Shown one piece after another: positions 1 through 11,883 of a stretch of 64,000 nt of DNA. Position 1 is the first letter of the stretch, and the number at the start of each line of letters is the position of its first letter. The DNA is from Coriaria nepalensis (Eukaryota > Streptophyta > Magnoliopsida > Cucurbitales > Coriariaceae). The notes beneath the pieces were generated by a model that was not told the DNA's origin, did no database searches, and saw only the letters and a list, made by a program, of their open reading frames with translations. The translations under genes and the position numbers were made by a program. The stretch covers positions 10,250,220 through 10,314,219 of the forward strand of contig CP114483.1 of assembly GCA_027186245.1 (NCBI GenBank). The letters run 5' to 3'.

Positions 1-394
1 TCAATAGAGCATTTGCAGGTTATGAATGAAAGTCGTGTTTTAAATGCAAAAATAGAATAAGTTCGACGTGCTTTCAAATAATTTAATGATATGAAAATAC
101 TGAATGATATGCTTTTCAAGGCTAAAATAATATATGGTTGTCTGCAATAGATTAATTGCAAGTTATGTAAGAAAATCATGTCTGAAGGGCGTAAATAGAA
201 TTCGTTCGAATTAATTTAGAATGATTTAATCACTACAAGAGACTCAGTCACATGATTTTAAGGCTAAACAAATGCATTTTGGCTTCAATAGATCAACAGC
301 AAGGTATGCACAGACGTCATGTTTAAAGTGCGAATTTCGTTCGAAGTGATTTAGAATTATTTAATGACTGAAAGAGACGCAATAATACGACTTT
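1..394 (+). repeat. Left-edge partial satellite unit
   Basis: The window opens inside sub-repeat B; base 1 aligns with base 421 of the next unit. B runs to 117, C is 118-259 and A is 260-394. A is 135 bp here because GCATTTTGGCTTC replaces the usual GCATTGTTGCCTTC, losing one base. This B carries the GAGC variant (AGAGCATTTGC), as in the next unit and the one at 1658. The array clearly continues beyond the window on this side. Confidence 0.95.
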
Positions 395-537
395 AAGGCT
401 AAAAAAATGCATAGTTTCCTTCAAAAGAGCATTTGCAGGTTATGAATGAAAGTCGTGTTTTAAATGCAAAAATAGAATAAGTTCCACGTGCTTTCAAATA
501 ATTTAATAATATGAAAATACTGAATGATATGCTTTTC
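395..537 (+). repeat. Exemplar sub-repeat B (143 bp)
   Basis: First complete copy of the B sub-repeat. It starts AAGGCTAAAAAAATGCAT, has the longest A-tract of the three sub-repeats, and carries CCTTCAA, TTGCAGGTTATGAATG and GTGTTTTAAATGCAAAAA. B differs from C and A in its second half, where TTCGACGTGCTTTC stands in place of the TTCGTTCGAA element. Main variants across the window are GAGC or GATC or GGATC after CAATA, GAATAAG or GAATTGG before TTCGA, and ATGATATGC or ATGAAATGC near the end. These combine into recognisable unit types. Confidence 0.93.
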
Positions 538-562
538 AAGGCTAAAATAATATATGGTTGTC

Positions 563-580
563 TGCAATAGATTAATTGCA
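563..580. other. Inverted repeat in C: TGCAAT / ATTGCA, 6-bp loop
   Basis: TGCAAT (563-568) and ATTGCA (575-580) are exact reverse complements separated by AGATTA. The same element is in most C sub-repeats, so it recurs about every 421 bp. Variants break one arm, for example ATTAATTTTAAG near 5210, 8575, 10680 and 11520, or CTGAAATAG near 6880, 12770 and 14035. The arms are short, so hairpin formation is a possibility and not shown. Confidence 0.6.
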
Positions 581-618
581 AGTTATGTAAGAAAATCATG
601 TTTGAAGGGCGTAAATAG

Positions 619-632
619 AATTCGTTCGAATT
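619..632. other. Inverted repeat in C: AATTCG-TT-CGAATT
   Basis: Six-base arms AATTCG and CGAATT flank a TT centre. The element overlaps the EcoRI site GAATTC and contains the BstBI site TTCGAA. It sits at the homologous place to TTCGTTCGAA in A, where only the inner four bases per arm remain complementary. In B this place reads GGTTCGACG and the symmetry is gone. It is conserved in most C copies and lost in a minority that read TTCGTTAAAATT. Confidence 0.65.
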
Positions 633-679
633 AATTTAGAATGATTTAATCACTACAAGAGACTCAATGACATGATTTT

Positions 680-815
680 AAGGCTAAACAAATGCATTTT
701 TGCCTTCAATAGATCAACAGCAAGTTATGCACGGACGTCATGTTTAAAGTGCGAATTTCGTTCGAAGAGATTTAGAATGATTTAATGACTGAAAGAGACG
801 CAATTATACGACTTT
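680..815 (+). repeat. Exemplar sub-repeat A (136 bp)
   Basis: First complete copy of A, starting AAGGCTAAACAAATGCAT and ending just before the next B. It holds GCAAGTTATGCAC, CATGTTTAAAGTGCGAA, the TTCGTTCGAAG element and GACTGAAAGAGACGC. Common variants are TTCATTCGAAG (a CpG lost), AACATC or ATCATC for AACAGC, and GACTGAATGTGACGC. The last is scattered at 19-26 kb and common after 50 kb, where it usually travels with AAGGCC at the start of the next B. Confidence 0.93.
756..772 (+). other. CENP-B-box-like motif in sub-repeat A (exemplar)
   Basis: Most intact A sub-repeats carry TTTCGTTCGAAGTGATT; this exemplar ends GAAGAGATT. The mammalian CENP-B box is YTTCGTTGGAARCGGGA. The first 12 positions match except one (C for G at position 8). 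The 3' CGGG part reads TGAT in most copies, so the strict core NTTCGNNNNANNCGGGN is not met. It is a resemblance, not a demonstrated binding site. Confidence 0.4.
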
Positions 816-1657
816 CAGGCTAAAAAAATGCATAGTTTCCTTCAATAGATCATTTGCAGGTTATGAATGAAAGTCGTGTTTTAAATGCAAAAATAGAATT
901 GGTTCGTCGTGCTTTCAAATAATTTAATGATATGAAAATACTGAATGAAATGCTTTTTAAGGCTAAAAGAATGCATTGCCGTCTGCAATAGATTAATTGC
1001 AAGTTATGTTAGAAAATCATGTTTGAAGGGCGTAAATAGAATTCGTTCGAATTAATTTAGAATGATTTAATCACTACAAGAGACTCAATGACATGATTTT
1101 AAGGCTAAACAAATGCATTGTTCCCTTCAATAAATCAACTGCAAGTTATGCACGGACATCATGTTTAAAGTGCGAATTTCGTTCGAAGTGATTTAGAATG
1201 ATTTAATGACTGAAAGAGACGCAATTATACGAGTTTAAGGCTAAAACAATGCATAGTTTCCTTCAATAGATCATTTGCAGGTTATGAATGAAAGTCGTGT
1301 TTTAAATGCAAAAATAGAATTGGTTCGTCGTGCTTTCAAATAATTTAATGATATGAAAATACTGAATGAAATGCTTTTTAAGGCTAAAAGAATGCATTGT
1401 CGTCTGCAATAGATTAATTGCAAGTTATGTTAGAAAATCATGTTTGAAGGGCGTAAATAGAATTCGTTCGAATTAATTTAGAATGATTTAATCACTACAA
1501 GAGACTCAATGACATGATTTTAAGGCTAAACAAATGCATTGTTGCCTTCAATAAATCAACTGCAAGTTATGCACGGACATCATGTTTAAAGTGCGAATTT
1601 CGTTCGAAGTGATTTAGAATTATTTAATGACTGAAAGAGACGCAATTATACGACTTT
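816..1657 (+). repeat. Adjacent near-identical unit pair (TTCGTCG variant)
   Basis: Units 816-1236 and 1237-1657 share TTCGTCGTGC (TTCGACGTGC elsewhere) and GGCTAAAAGAATGCATTG, and differ at only a few bases. They look like a single-unit tandem duplication. They are flanked by GAGC-type units at 395 and 1658, 1263 bp apart. Confidence 0.8.
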
Positions 1658-4439
1658 AAGGCTAAAAAAATGCATAGTTTCCTTCAATAGAGCATTTGCA
1701 GGTTATGAATGAAAGTCGTGTTTTAAATGCAAAAATAGAATAAGTTCGACGTGCTTTCAAATAATTTAATGATATGAAAATACTGAATGATATGCTTTTC
1801 AAGGCTAAAATAATATATGGTTGTCTGCAATAGATTAATTGCAAGTTATGTAAGAAAATCACGTTTGAAGGGCGTAAATAGAATTCGTTCGAATTAATTT
1901 AGAATGATTTAATCACTACAAGAGACTCAATGACATGATTTTAAGGCTAAACAAATGCATTGTTGCCTTCAATAAATCAACTGCAAGTTATGCACAGACG
2001 TCATGTTTAAAGTGCGAATTTCGTTCGAAGTGATTTAGAATGATTTAATGACTGAAAGAGACGCAATTATACGACTTTCGGGCTAAAAAAATGCATAGTT
2101 TCCTTCAATAGATCATTTGCAGGTTATGAATGAAAGTCGTGTTTTAAATGCAAAAATAGAATTGGTTCGACGTGCTTTCAAATAATTTAATGATATGAAT
2201 ATACTGAAGGATATGCTTTTCAAGGCTAAAATAATGCATTGTTGTCTGCAATAGATTAATTGCAAGTTATGTTAGAAAATCATGTTTGAAGGGCGAAAAT
2301 TGAACTCGTTCAAATTAATTTAGAATGATTTAATCACTACAATAGACTCAATGACATGATTTTAAGGCTAAACAAATGCATTGTTGCCTTCAATAGATCA
2401 AATGCAAGTTATGCACGAAAGTCATTTTTAAAGTGCGAATTTCGTTCGAAGTGATTTAGAATGATTTATTGACTGAAAGAGACACAATTATACGACTTTA
2501 AGGCTAAAAAAATGCATAGTTTCCTTCAATAGATCATTTGCAGATTATGAATGAAATCGTGTTTTAAATGCAAAAAAAGAATTAGTTCGACGTGCTTTCA
2601 AATAATTTAATGATATGAAAAAACTGAATGATATGCTTTTTCAGGCTAAAATAATGCATGGTTGTCTGCAATAGATTAATTGCAAGTAATGTAAGAAAAT
2701 CATGTTTGAAGGGCGTTAATAAAATTCAGTCGAATTAATTTTGAATGATTTAATCACTACAAGAGACTCAATGACATGATTTTAAGGCTAAACAAATGCA
2801 TTTTTGCCTTCAATACATCAACAGCAAGTTATGCACGGACGTCATGTTTAAAGTGCGAATTTCATTCGAAGTGATTTAGAATGGTTTAATGACTGAAAGA
2901 GACGCAATTATACGACTTTCAGGCTAAAAAAATGCATAGTTTCCTTCAATAGATCATTTGCAGGTTATGAATGAAAGTCGTGTTTTAAATGCAAAAATAG
3001 AATTAGTTCGACGTGCTTTCAAATAATTTAATGATATGAAAATACTGAATGAAATGCTTTTTAAGGCTAAAACAATGCATGGTCGTCTGCAATAGATTAA
3101 TTGCAAGTTATGTTAGAAAATCATGTTTGAAGAGCGTAAATAGAATTCGTTCGAATTAATTTAGAATGATTTAATCACTACAAGAGACTCAATCACATGA
3201 TTTTAAGGCTAAACAAATGCATTGTTGCCATCAATAGATCAACAGCAAGTTATGCACGGACATCATGTTTAAAGTGCGAATTTCGTTCGAAGTGATTTAG
3301 AATGATTTAATGACTGAAAGAGACGCAACTATACAAGTTTAAGGCTAAAAAAAATGCATAGTTTCCTTCAATAGAGCATTTGCGGGTTATGAATGAAAGT
3401 CGTGTTTTAAATGCAAAAATAGAATAAGTTCGACGTGCTTTCAAATAATTTAATGATATGAAAATACTGAATGATATGCTTTTCAAGCCTAAAATAATAT
3501 ATGGTTGTTTGCAATAGATTAATTGCAAGTTATGTAAGAAAATCATGTTTGAAGGGCGTAATAGAATTCGTTCGAATTAATTTAGAATGATTGAATCACT
3601 GCAAGAGACTCAATCACATGATTTTAAGGCTAAAGAAATGCATTTTGGCTTCAATAGATCAACAGCAAGTTATGCACAGACGTCATGTTTAAAGTGCGAA
3701 TTTCATTCGAAGTGATTTAGAATGATTGAATGACTGAAAGAGACGCAATTATACGACTTTCAGGCTAAAAAAATGCATAGTTGCCTTCAATGGATCATTT
3801 CCAGGTTATGCATGAAAGTCGTGTTTTAAATGCAAAAATAGAATTGGTTCGACGTGCTTTCAAATAATTTAATGATATGAAAAGACTAAATGATATGCTT
3901 TTTAAGGCTAAAATAATGCATGGTTGTCTCCAATAGATTAATTGCAAGTAATGTAAGAAAATCATGTTTGAAGGGCGTAAATAAAATTCGTTCGAATTAA
4001 TTTAGAATGATTTAATTACTACAAGAGACTCAATGACATGATTTTAAGGCTAAACAAATGCATTTTTGCCTTCAATAGATCAACAGCAAGTTATGCACGG
4101 ACGTCATGTTTATAGTGCGAATTTCGTTCGAAGTGATTTAGAATGATTTAATGACTGAAAGAGACGCAATTATACGACTTTCAAGCTAAAAAAATGCATA
4201 GTTGCCTTTAATGGATCATTTCCAAGTTATGCATGAAAGTCGTGTTTTAAATGCAAAAAAAGAATTGGTTCGACGTGCTTTCAAATTATTTAATGATATG
4301 AAAATACTGAATGAAATGCTTTTTAAGGCTAAAATAATGCATGGTCGTCTGCAATAGAATAATTGCAAGTTATGTTAGAAAATCATGTTTGAAGAGCGTA
4401 AATAGAATTCGTTCGAATTAATTTAGAATGATTTAATCA

Positions 4440-5565
4440 CTACAAGAGACTTAAGGACATGATTTTAAGGCTAAACAAATGCATTGTTGCCATCAATAGA
4501 TCAACAGCAAGTTATGCACAGACATCATGTTTAAAGTGCGAATTTCGTTCGGAGTGATTTAGAATGATTTAATGACTGAAAGAGACGCAGTTATACGACT
4601 TTAAGGCTAAAAAAATGCATAGTTGCCTTCAATAGAGCATGTTCGGGTTATGAATGAAAGTCGTGTTTTAAATGCAAAAATAGAATAAGTTCGACGTGCT
4701 TTCAAAAAATTTAATGATATGAAAATATTGAATGATATGCTTTCCAAGGCTAAAATAATATATGGTCGTCTGCAATAGATTAATTGCAAGTTATGTAAGA
4801 AAATCATGTTTGAAGGGCGTAAATAAAATTCGTTCGAATTAATTTAGAATGATTTAATCACTACAAGAGACTCAATGACATGATTTTAAGGCTAAACAAA
4901 TGCATTGTTGCCTTCAATAGATCAACAGCAAGTTATGCACGGACATCATGTTTAAAGTGCGAATTTCGTTCGAAGTGATTTAGAATGATTTAATGACTGA
5001 AAGAGACGCAATTATACGACTTTAAGGCTAGAAAAAAGCATAGTTTCCTTCAATAGATCATTTGCAGGTTCTGAATGAAAGTCGTGTTTTAAATACAAAA
5101 ATAGAATTGGTTCGACGTGCTTTCAAATAATTTAATGATATGAAAAAACTGAATGATATGCCTATTCAGGCTAAAATAATGCATGGTTGTCTGCAATAGA
5201 TTAATTTTAAGTAATGTAAGAAAATCATGATTGAAGGGCGTTAATAAAATTCGTTCGAATTAATTTTGAATGATTTAATCACTAGCAGAGACTCAATGAC
5301 ATGATTTTAAGGCTAAACAAATGCATTTTTGCCTTCAATACATCAACAGCAAGTTATGCACGGACGTCATGTTTAAAGTGCGAATTTCATTCGAAGTGAT
5401 TTGGAATGATTTAATGACTGAAACAGACGCAATTATACGACTTTCAAGCTAAAAAAATGCATAGTTGCCTTCAATGGATCATTTCCAGTTTATGGATGAA
5501 AGTCGTGTTTTAAATGCAAAAATAGAATTGGTTCGACGTGCTTTCAAATAATTTAATGATATGAA
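4440..5565 (+). repeat. Block repeated at 10755-11880 (offset 6315 bp, 15 units)
   Basis: Both blocks share a rare set of changes: TTCGGAGTG in A, GCATGTTCGGGTTATG and CAAAAAATTTAATG in B, ATATTGAATG with CTTTCCAAGG, then ATGCCTATTCAGG, ATCATGATTGAAGG, and CCAGTTTATGGATG. The similarity fades at both ends, giving approximate boundaries. The offset is exactly 15 x 421. Confidence 0.85.
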
Positions 5566-5879
5566 AAGACTGAATGATATGCTTTTCAAGGCTAAAATAA
5601 TGCATTGTTGTCTGCGATAGATTAATTGCAAGTTATGTAAGAAAACCATGTTTGAAGGGCGTAAATAGAATTCGTTCGAATTAATTTAGAATGATTTAAT
5701 CACTACAAGAGACTCAATCACATGATTTTAAGGCTAAACAAATGCATTTTTGCCTTCAATACATCAACAACAAGTTATGCACGGACGTCATGTTTAAAGT
5801 GCGAATTTCATTCGAAGTGATTTAGAATGGTTTAATGACTGAAAGAGACGCAATTATACGACTTTCAGGCTAAAAAAAT

Positions 5880-6700
5880 GCATAGTTGCCTTCAATGGAT
5901 CATTTCCAGGTTATGCATGAAAGTCGTGTTTTAAATGCAAAAATAGAATTGGTTCGACACGCTTTCAAATAATTTAATAATATGAAAATACTGAATGAAA
6001 TGCTTTTTAAGGCTAAAATAATGCATGGTCGTCTGCAATAGATTAATTTCAAGTTATGTTAGAAAATCATGTTTGAAGAGCGTAAATAGAATTCGTTCGA
6101 ATTAATTTAGAATGATTTAATCACTACAAGAGACTTAAGGACATGATTTTAAGGCTAACCGAATGCATTGTTGCCATCAATAGATCAACAGCAAGTTATG
6201 CACAGACATCATGTTTAAAGTGCGAATTTCGTTCGAAGTGATTTAGAATGATTTAATGACTGAAAGAGACGCAGTTATACGACTTTAAGGCTAAAAAAAT
6301 GCATAGTTGCCTTGAATAGAGCATTTGCAGGTTATGAATGAAAGTCGTGTTTTAAATGCAAAAATAGAATAAGTTCGACGTGCTTCCAAATAATTTAATG
6401 ATATGAAAATACTGAATGATATGCTTTTCAAGGCTAAAATAATATATGGTTGTCTGCAATAGATTAATTGCAAGTTATGTAAGAAAATCATGTTTCAAGG
6501 GCGTAAATAAAATTCGTTCGAATTAATTTAGAATGATTTAATCACTACAAGAGACTCAATGACATGATTTTAAGGCTAAACAAATGCATTGTTGCCTTCA
6601 ATAGATCAACGGCAAGTTATGCATGGACATCATGTTTAAAGTGCGAATTTCGTTCGAAGTGATTTAGAATGATTTAATGACTGAAAGAGACGCAATTATA
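5880..6700 (+). repeat. Block repeated at 7564-8384 (offset 1684 bp, 4 units)
   Basis: Both copies have TTGCCTTCAATGGATCATTTCC, then CTTAAGGACATG in C, and the rare CCTTGAATAGAGC in the following B (near 6310 and 7994), with CGTGCTTCC. B anchors 6287 and 7971 are exactly 1684 bp apart. Confidence 0.8.
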
Positions 6701-7555
6701 CGACTTTAAGGCTAGAAAAAAGCATAGTTTCCTTCAATAGATCATTTGCAGGTTCTGAATGAAAGTCGTGTTTTAAATGCAAAAATAGAATTGGTTCGAC
6801 GTGCTTTCAAATAATTTAATGATATGAAAATACTGAATGATATGCTTTTTAAGGCTAAAATAATGCATGGTCGTCTGAAATAGATTAATTGCAAGTTATG
6901 TTAGAAAATCATGTTTGAAGGGGAAAAATCGAACTCGTTCGAATTAATTTAGAATGATTTAATCACTACAATAGACTCAATGACATGATTCTAAGGCTAA
7001 CCGAATGCATTGTTGCCATCAATAGATCAACAGCAAGTTATGCACGAAAGTCATTTTTAAAGTGCGAATTTCGTTCGAAGTGATTTAGAATGATTTATTG
7101 ACTGAAAGAGACACAATTATACGACTTTAAGGCTAAAAAAATGCATAGTTTCCTTCAATAGATCATTTGCAGGTTATGCATGAAAGTCGTGTTTTAAATG
7201 CAAAAATAGAATAAGTTCGACGTGCTCTCAAATAATTTAATGATATGAAAATACTGAATGATATGCTTTTCAAGGCTAAAACAATGCATGGTTGTCTGCA
7301 ATAGATTAATTGCAAGTAATGTAAGAAAATCATGTTTGAAGGGCGTTAATAAAATTCGTTCGAATTAATTTAGAATGATTTAATCACTACAAGAGACTCA
7401 ATCACATGATTTTAAGGCTAAACAAATGCATTTTTGCCTTCAATACATCAACAGCAAGTTATGCACGGACGTCATGTTTAAAGTGCGAATTTCATTCAAA
7501 GTGATTTAGAATGGTTTAATGACTGAAAGAGACGCAATTATACGACTTTCAGGCT
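5990..7555 (+). repeat. Block repeated at 11884-13449 (offset 5894 bp, 14 units)
   Basis: Matching rare variants include CCTTGAATAGAGC, GCTAGAAAAAAGC (GCCAGAAAAAAGC in the second copy), GTCTGAAATAG, ATCGAACTCG, GCTAACCGAATGC and GTGCTCTCAAAT. B anchors pair 6287 with 12181 and 6708 with 12602, both 14 x 421 bp apart. Boundaries are approximate. Confidence 0.82.
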
Positions 7556-8185
7556 AAAAAAATGCATAGTTGCCTTCAATGGATCATTTCCAGGTTATGC
7601 ATGAAAGTCGTGTTTTAAATGCAAAAATAGAATTGGTTCGACATGCTTTCAAATAATTTAATGATATGAAAATACTGAATGAAATGCTTTTTAAGGCTAA
7701 AATAATGCATGGTCGTCTGCAATAGATTAATTGCAAGTTATGTTAGAAAATCATGTTTGAAGAGCGTAAATAGAATTCGTTCGAATTAATTTAGAATGAT
7801 TTAATCACTACAAGAGACTTAAGGACATGATTTTAAGGCTAAACAAATGCATTGTTGCCATCAATAGATCAACAGCAAGTTATGCACAGACATCATGTTT
7901 AAAGTGCGAATTTCGTTCGAAGTGATTTAGAATGATTTAATGACTGAAAGAGACGCAGTTATACGACTTTAAGGCTAAAAAAATGCATAGTTGCCTTGAA
8001 TAGAGCATTTGCAGGTTATGAATGAAAGTCGTGTTTTAAATGCAAAAATAGAATAAGTTCGACGTGCTTCCTAATAATTTAATGATATGAAAATACTGAA
8101 TGATATGCTTTTCAAGGCTAAAATAATATATGGTTGTCTGCAATAGATTAATTGCAAGTTATGTAAGAAAATCATGTTTCAGGGG

Positions 8186-10742
8186 CGTAAATAAAATTCG
8201 TTCGAATTAATTTAGAACGATTTAATCACTACAAGAGACTCAATGACATGATTTTAAGGCTAAACAAATGCATTGTTGCCTTCAATAGATCAACAGCAAG
8301 TTATGCATGGACATCATGTTTAAAGTGCGAATTTCGTTCGAAGTGATTTAGAATGATTTAATGACTGAAAGAGACGCAATTATACGACTTTAAGGCTAGA
8401 AAAAAGCATAGTTTCCTTCAATAGATCATTTGCAGGTTCTGAATGAAAGTCGTGTTTTAAATACAAAAATAGAATTGGTTCGACGTGCTTTCAAATAATT
8501 TAATGATATGAAAAAACTGAATGATATGCCTATTCAGGCTAAAATAATGCATGGTTGTCTGCAATAGATTAATTTTAAGTAATGTAAGAAAATCATGTTT
8601 GAAGGGCATTAATAAAATTCGTTCGAATTAATTTTGAATGATTTAATCACTACAAGAGACTCAATCACATGAGTTTAAGGCTAAACAAATGCATTTTTGC
8701 CTTCAATACATCAACAGAAAGTTATGCACGGACGTCATGTTTAAAGTGCGAATTTCATTCGAAGTGATTTAGAATGATTTAATGACTGAAACAGACGCAA
8801 TTATACGACTTTCAGGCTAAAAAAATGCATAGTTTCCTTCAGTAGATCATTTGTAGGTCATGAATGAAAGTCGTGTTTTAAATGCAAAAATAGAATTGGT
8901 TCGACGTGCTTTCAAATAATTTAATGATATGAAAATACTGAATGATATGCTTTTTAAGGCTAAAATAATTCATGTTCGTCTGCAATAGATTAATTGCAAG
9001 TTATGTTAGAAAATCATGTTTGAAGGGCAAAAATCGAACTCGTTCGAATTAATTTAGAATGATTTAATCACTACAATAGACTCAATGACATGATTTTAAG
9101 GGTAAACAAATGCATTGTTGCCATCAATAGATCAACAGCAAGTTATGCACGAAAGTCATTTTTAAAGTGCGAATTTCGTTCGAAGTGATCTAGAATGATT
9201 TATTGACTGAAAGAGACACAATTATACGACTTTAAGGCTAAAAAAATGCATAGTTTCCTTCAATAGATCATTTGCAGGTTATGCATGAAAGTCGTGTTTT
9301 AAATGCAAAAATAGAATAAGTTCGACGTGCTCTCAAATAATTTAATGATATGAAAATACTGAATGATATGCTTTTCAAGGCTAAAATAATGCATGGTTGT
9401 CTGCAATAGATTAATTGCAAGTAATGTAAGAAAATCATGTTTAAAGGGCGTTAATAAAATTCGTTCGAATTAATTTAGAATGATTTAATCACTACAAGAG
9501 ACTCAATCACATGATTTTAAGGCTAAACAAATGCATTTTTGCCTTCAATACATCAACAGCAAGTTATGCACGGACATCATGTTTAAAGTGCGAATTTCAT
9601 TCGAAGTGATTGAGAATGGTTTAATGACTGAAAGAGACGCAATTATACGACTTTCAGGCTAAAAAAATGCAGAGTTGCCTTCAATGGATCGTTTCTAGGT
9701 TATGCATGAAAGTCGTGTTTTAAATGCAAAAATAGAATTGGTTCGACGTGCTTTCAAATAATTTAATGATATGAAAATACTGAATGAAATGCTTTTTAAG
9801 GCTAAAATAATGCATGGTCGTCTGCAATAGATTAATTGCAAGTTATGTTAGAAAATCATGTTTGAAGAGCGTAAATAGAATTCGTTCGAATTAATTTAGA
9901 ATTATTTAATCACGACAAGAGACTTAAGGACATGATTTTAAGGCTAAACAAATGCATTGTTGCCATCAATAGATCAACAGCAAGTTATGCACGGACATCA
10001 TGTTTAAAGTGTGAATTTCGTTCGAAGTGATTTAGAATGATTTAATGACTGAAAGAGACGCACTTATACGACTTTAAGGCTAAAAAAATGCATAGTTGCC
10101 TTCAATAGAGCATTTGCGGGTTATGAATGAAAGTCGTGTTTTAAATGCAAAAATAGAATAAGTTCGACGTGCTTTCAAATAATATAATGATATGAAAATA
10201 CTGAATGATATGCTTTTCAAGGCTAAAATAATATATGGTTGTCTGCAATAGATTAATTGCAAGTTATGTAAGAAAATCATGTTTGAAGGGCGTAAATAAA
10301 ATTCGTTCGAATTAATTTAGAATGATTTAATCACTACAAGAGACTCAATGACATGATTTTAAGGCTAAACAAATGCATTGCTGCCTTTAATAGATCAACA
10401 ACAAGTTATGCACGGACATCTTGTTTAAAGTGCGAATTTCATACGAAGTGATTTAGAATGATTTAATGACTGAAAGAGACGTAATTATACGACTTTAAGG
10501 CTAGAAAAAAGCATAGTTTCCTTCAATAGATCATTTGCAGGTTCTGAATGAAAGTCGTGTTTTAAATACAAAAATAGAATTGGTTCGACGTGCTTTCAAA
10601 TAATTTAATGATATGAAAAAACTGAATGATATGCCTATTCAGGCTAAAATAATGCATGGTTGTCTGCAATAGATTAATTTTAAGTAATGTAAGAAAATCA
10701 TGTTTGAAGGGCGTTAATAAAATTCGTTCGAATTAATTTTGA
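8186..10742 (+). repeat. Block repeated at 14080-16636 (offset 5894 bp, 14 units)
   Basis: About 2.56 kb (6 units) is shared with very few differences. Markers present in both include CCTATTCAGG, CTTCAGTAGATC with GGTCATGAATG, AATTCATGTTCG, TTTAAGGGTAAAC, GTGATCTAGAATG, ATGCAGAGTTGCC and ATTGCTGCCTTTAATAG. B anchors 8392 and 14286 are exactly 5894 bp apart. Confidence 0.88.
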
Positions 10743-10754
10743 ATTATTTAATCA

Positions 10755-11880
10755 CGACAAGAGACTTAAGGACATGATTTTAAGGCTAAACAAATGCATT
10801 GTTGCCATCAATAGATCAACAGCAAGTTATGCACAGACATCATGTTTAAAGTGCGAATTTCGTTCGGAGTGATTTAGAATGATTTAATGACTGAAAGAGA
10901 CGCAGTTATACGACTTTAAGGCTAAAAAAATGCATAGTTGCCTTCAATAGAGCATGTTCGGGTTATGAATGAAAGTCGTGTTTTAAATGCAAAAATAGAA
11001 TAAGTTCGACGTGCTTTCAAAAAATTTAATGATATGAAAATATTGAATGATATGCTTTCCAAGGCTAAAATAATATATGGTTGTCTGCAATAGATTAATT
11101 GCAAGTTATGTAAGAAAATCATGTTTGAAGGGCGTAAATAAAATTCGTTCGAATTAATTTAGAATGATTTAATCACTACAAGAGACTCAATGACATGATT
11201 TTAAGGCTAAACAAATGCATTGTTGCCTTCAATAGATCAACAGCAAGTTATGCACGGACATCATGTTTAAAGTGCGAATTTCGTTCGAAGTGATTTAGAA
11301 TGATTTAATGACTGAAAGAGACGCAATTATACGACTTTAAGGCTAGAAAAAAGCATAGTTTCCTTCAATAGATCATTTGCAGGTTCTGAATGAAAGTCGT
11401 GTTTTAAATACAAAAATAGAATTGGTTCGACGTGCTTTCAAATAATTTAATGATATGAAAAAACTGAATGATATGCCTATTCAGGCTAAAATAATGCATG
11501 GTTGTCTGCAATAGATTAATTTTAAGTAATGTAAGAAAATCATGATTGAAGGGCGTTAATAAAATTCGTTCGAATTAATTTTGAATGATTTAATCACTAC
11601 AAGAGACTCAATGACATGATTTTAAGGCTAAACAAATGCATTTTTGCCTTCAATACATCAACAGCAAGTTATGCACGGACGTCATGTTTAAAGTGCGAAT
11701 TTCATTCGAAGTGATTTGGAATGATTTAATGACTGAAACAGACGCATTTATACGACTTTCAAGCTAAAAAAATGCGTAGTTGCCTTCAATGGATCATTTC
11801 CAGTTTATGGATGAAAGTCGTGTTTTAAATGCAAAAGTAGAATTGGTTCGACGTGCTTTCAAATAATTTAATGATATGAA
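10755..11880 (+). repeat. Second copy of the 4440-5565 block
   Basis: Copy of the 4440-5565 block, displaced by 6315 bp. Its left edge joins sequence resembling 9.9 kb (GAATTATTTAATCACGAC), a breakpoint within sub-repeat C consistent with recombination between out-of-register units. Confidence 0.82.
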
Positions 11881-11883
11881 AAT

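Larger units (their letters stand above)
538..679 (+). repeat. Exemplar sub-repeat C (142 bp)
   Basis: First complete copy of C. It starts AAGGCTAAAATAAT and shares with A the run GCAAGTTATG, the ATCATGTTT block, TTCGTTCGAA and TTTAGAATGATTTAAT, so C and A are each other's closest relatives. C has about 6 bp more than A just before TTCG, explaining most of the length difference. It contains two short inverted repeats and usually one EcoRI site (GAATTC), so EcoRI digestion should give a 421-bp ladder with dropouts where the site has mutated. Confidence 0.93.

Noticed and set aside
538..557. TATA-like AATAATATATGG as a promoter
   Set aside because: It is a common variant of the AATAATGCATGG segment at the start of C in an AT-rich repeat; nothing else supports a promoter.
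756..772. A true CENP-B box
   Set aside because: The 3' CGGG required by the core motif is missing in every copy I inspected; only the 5' half resembles it.
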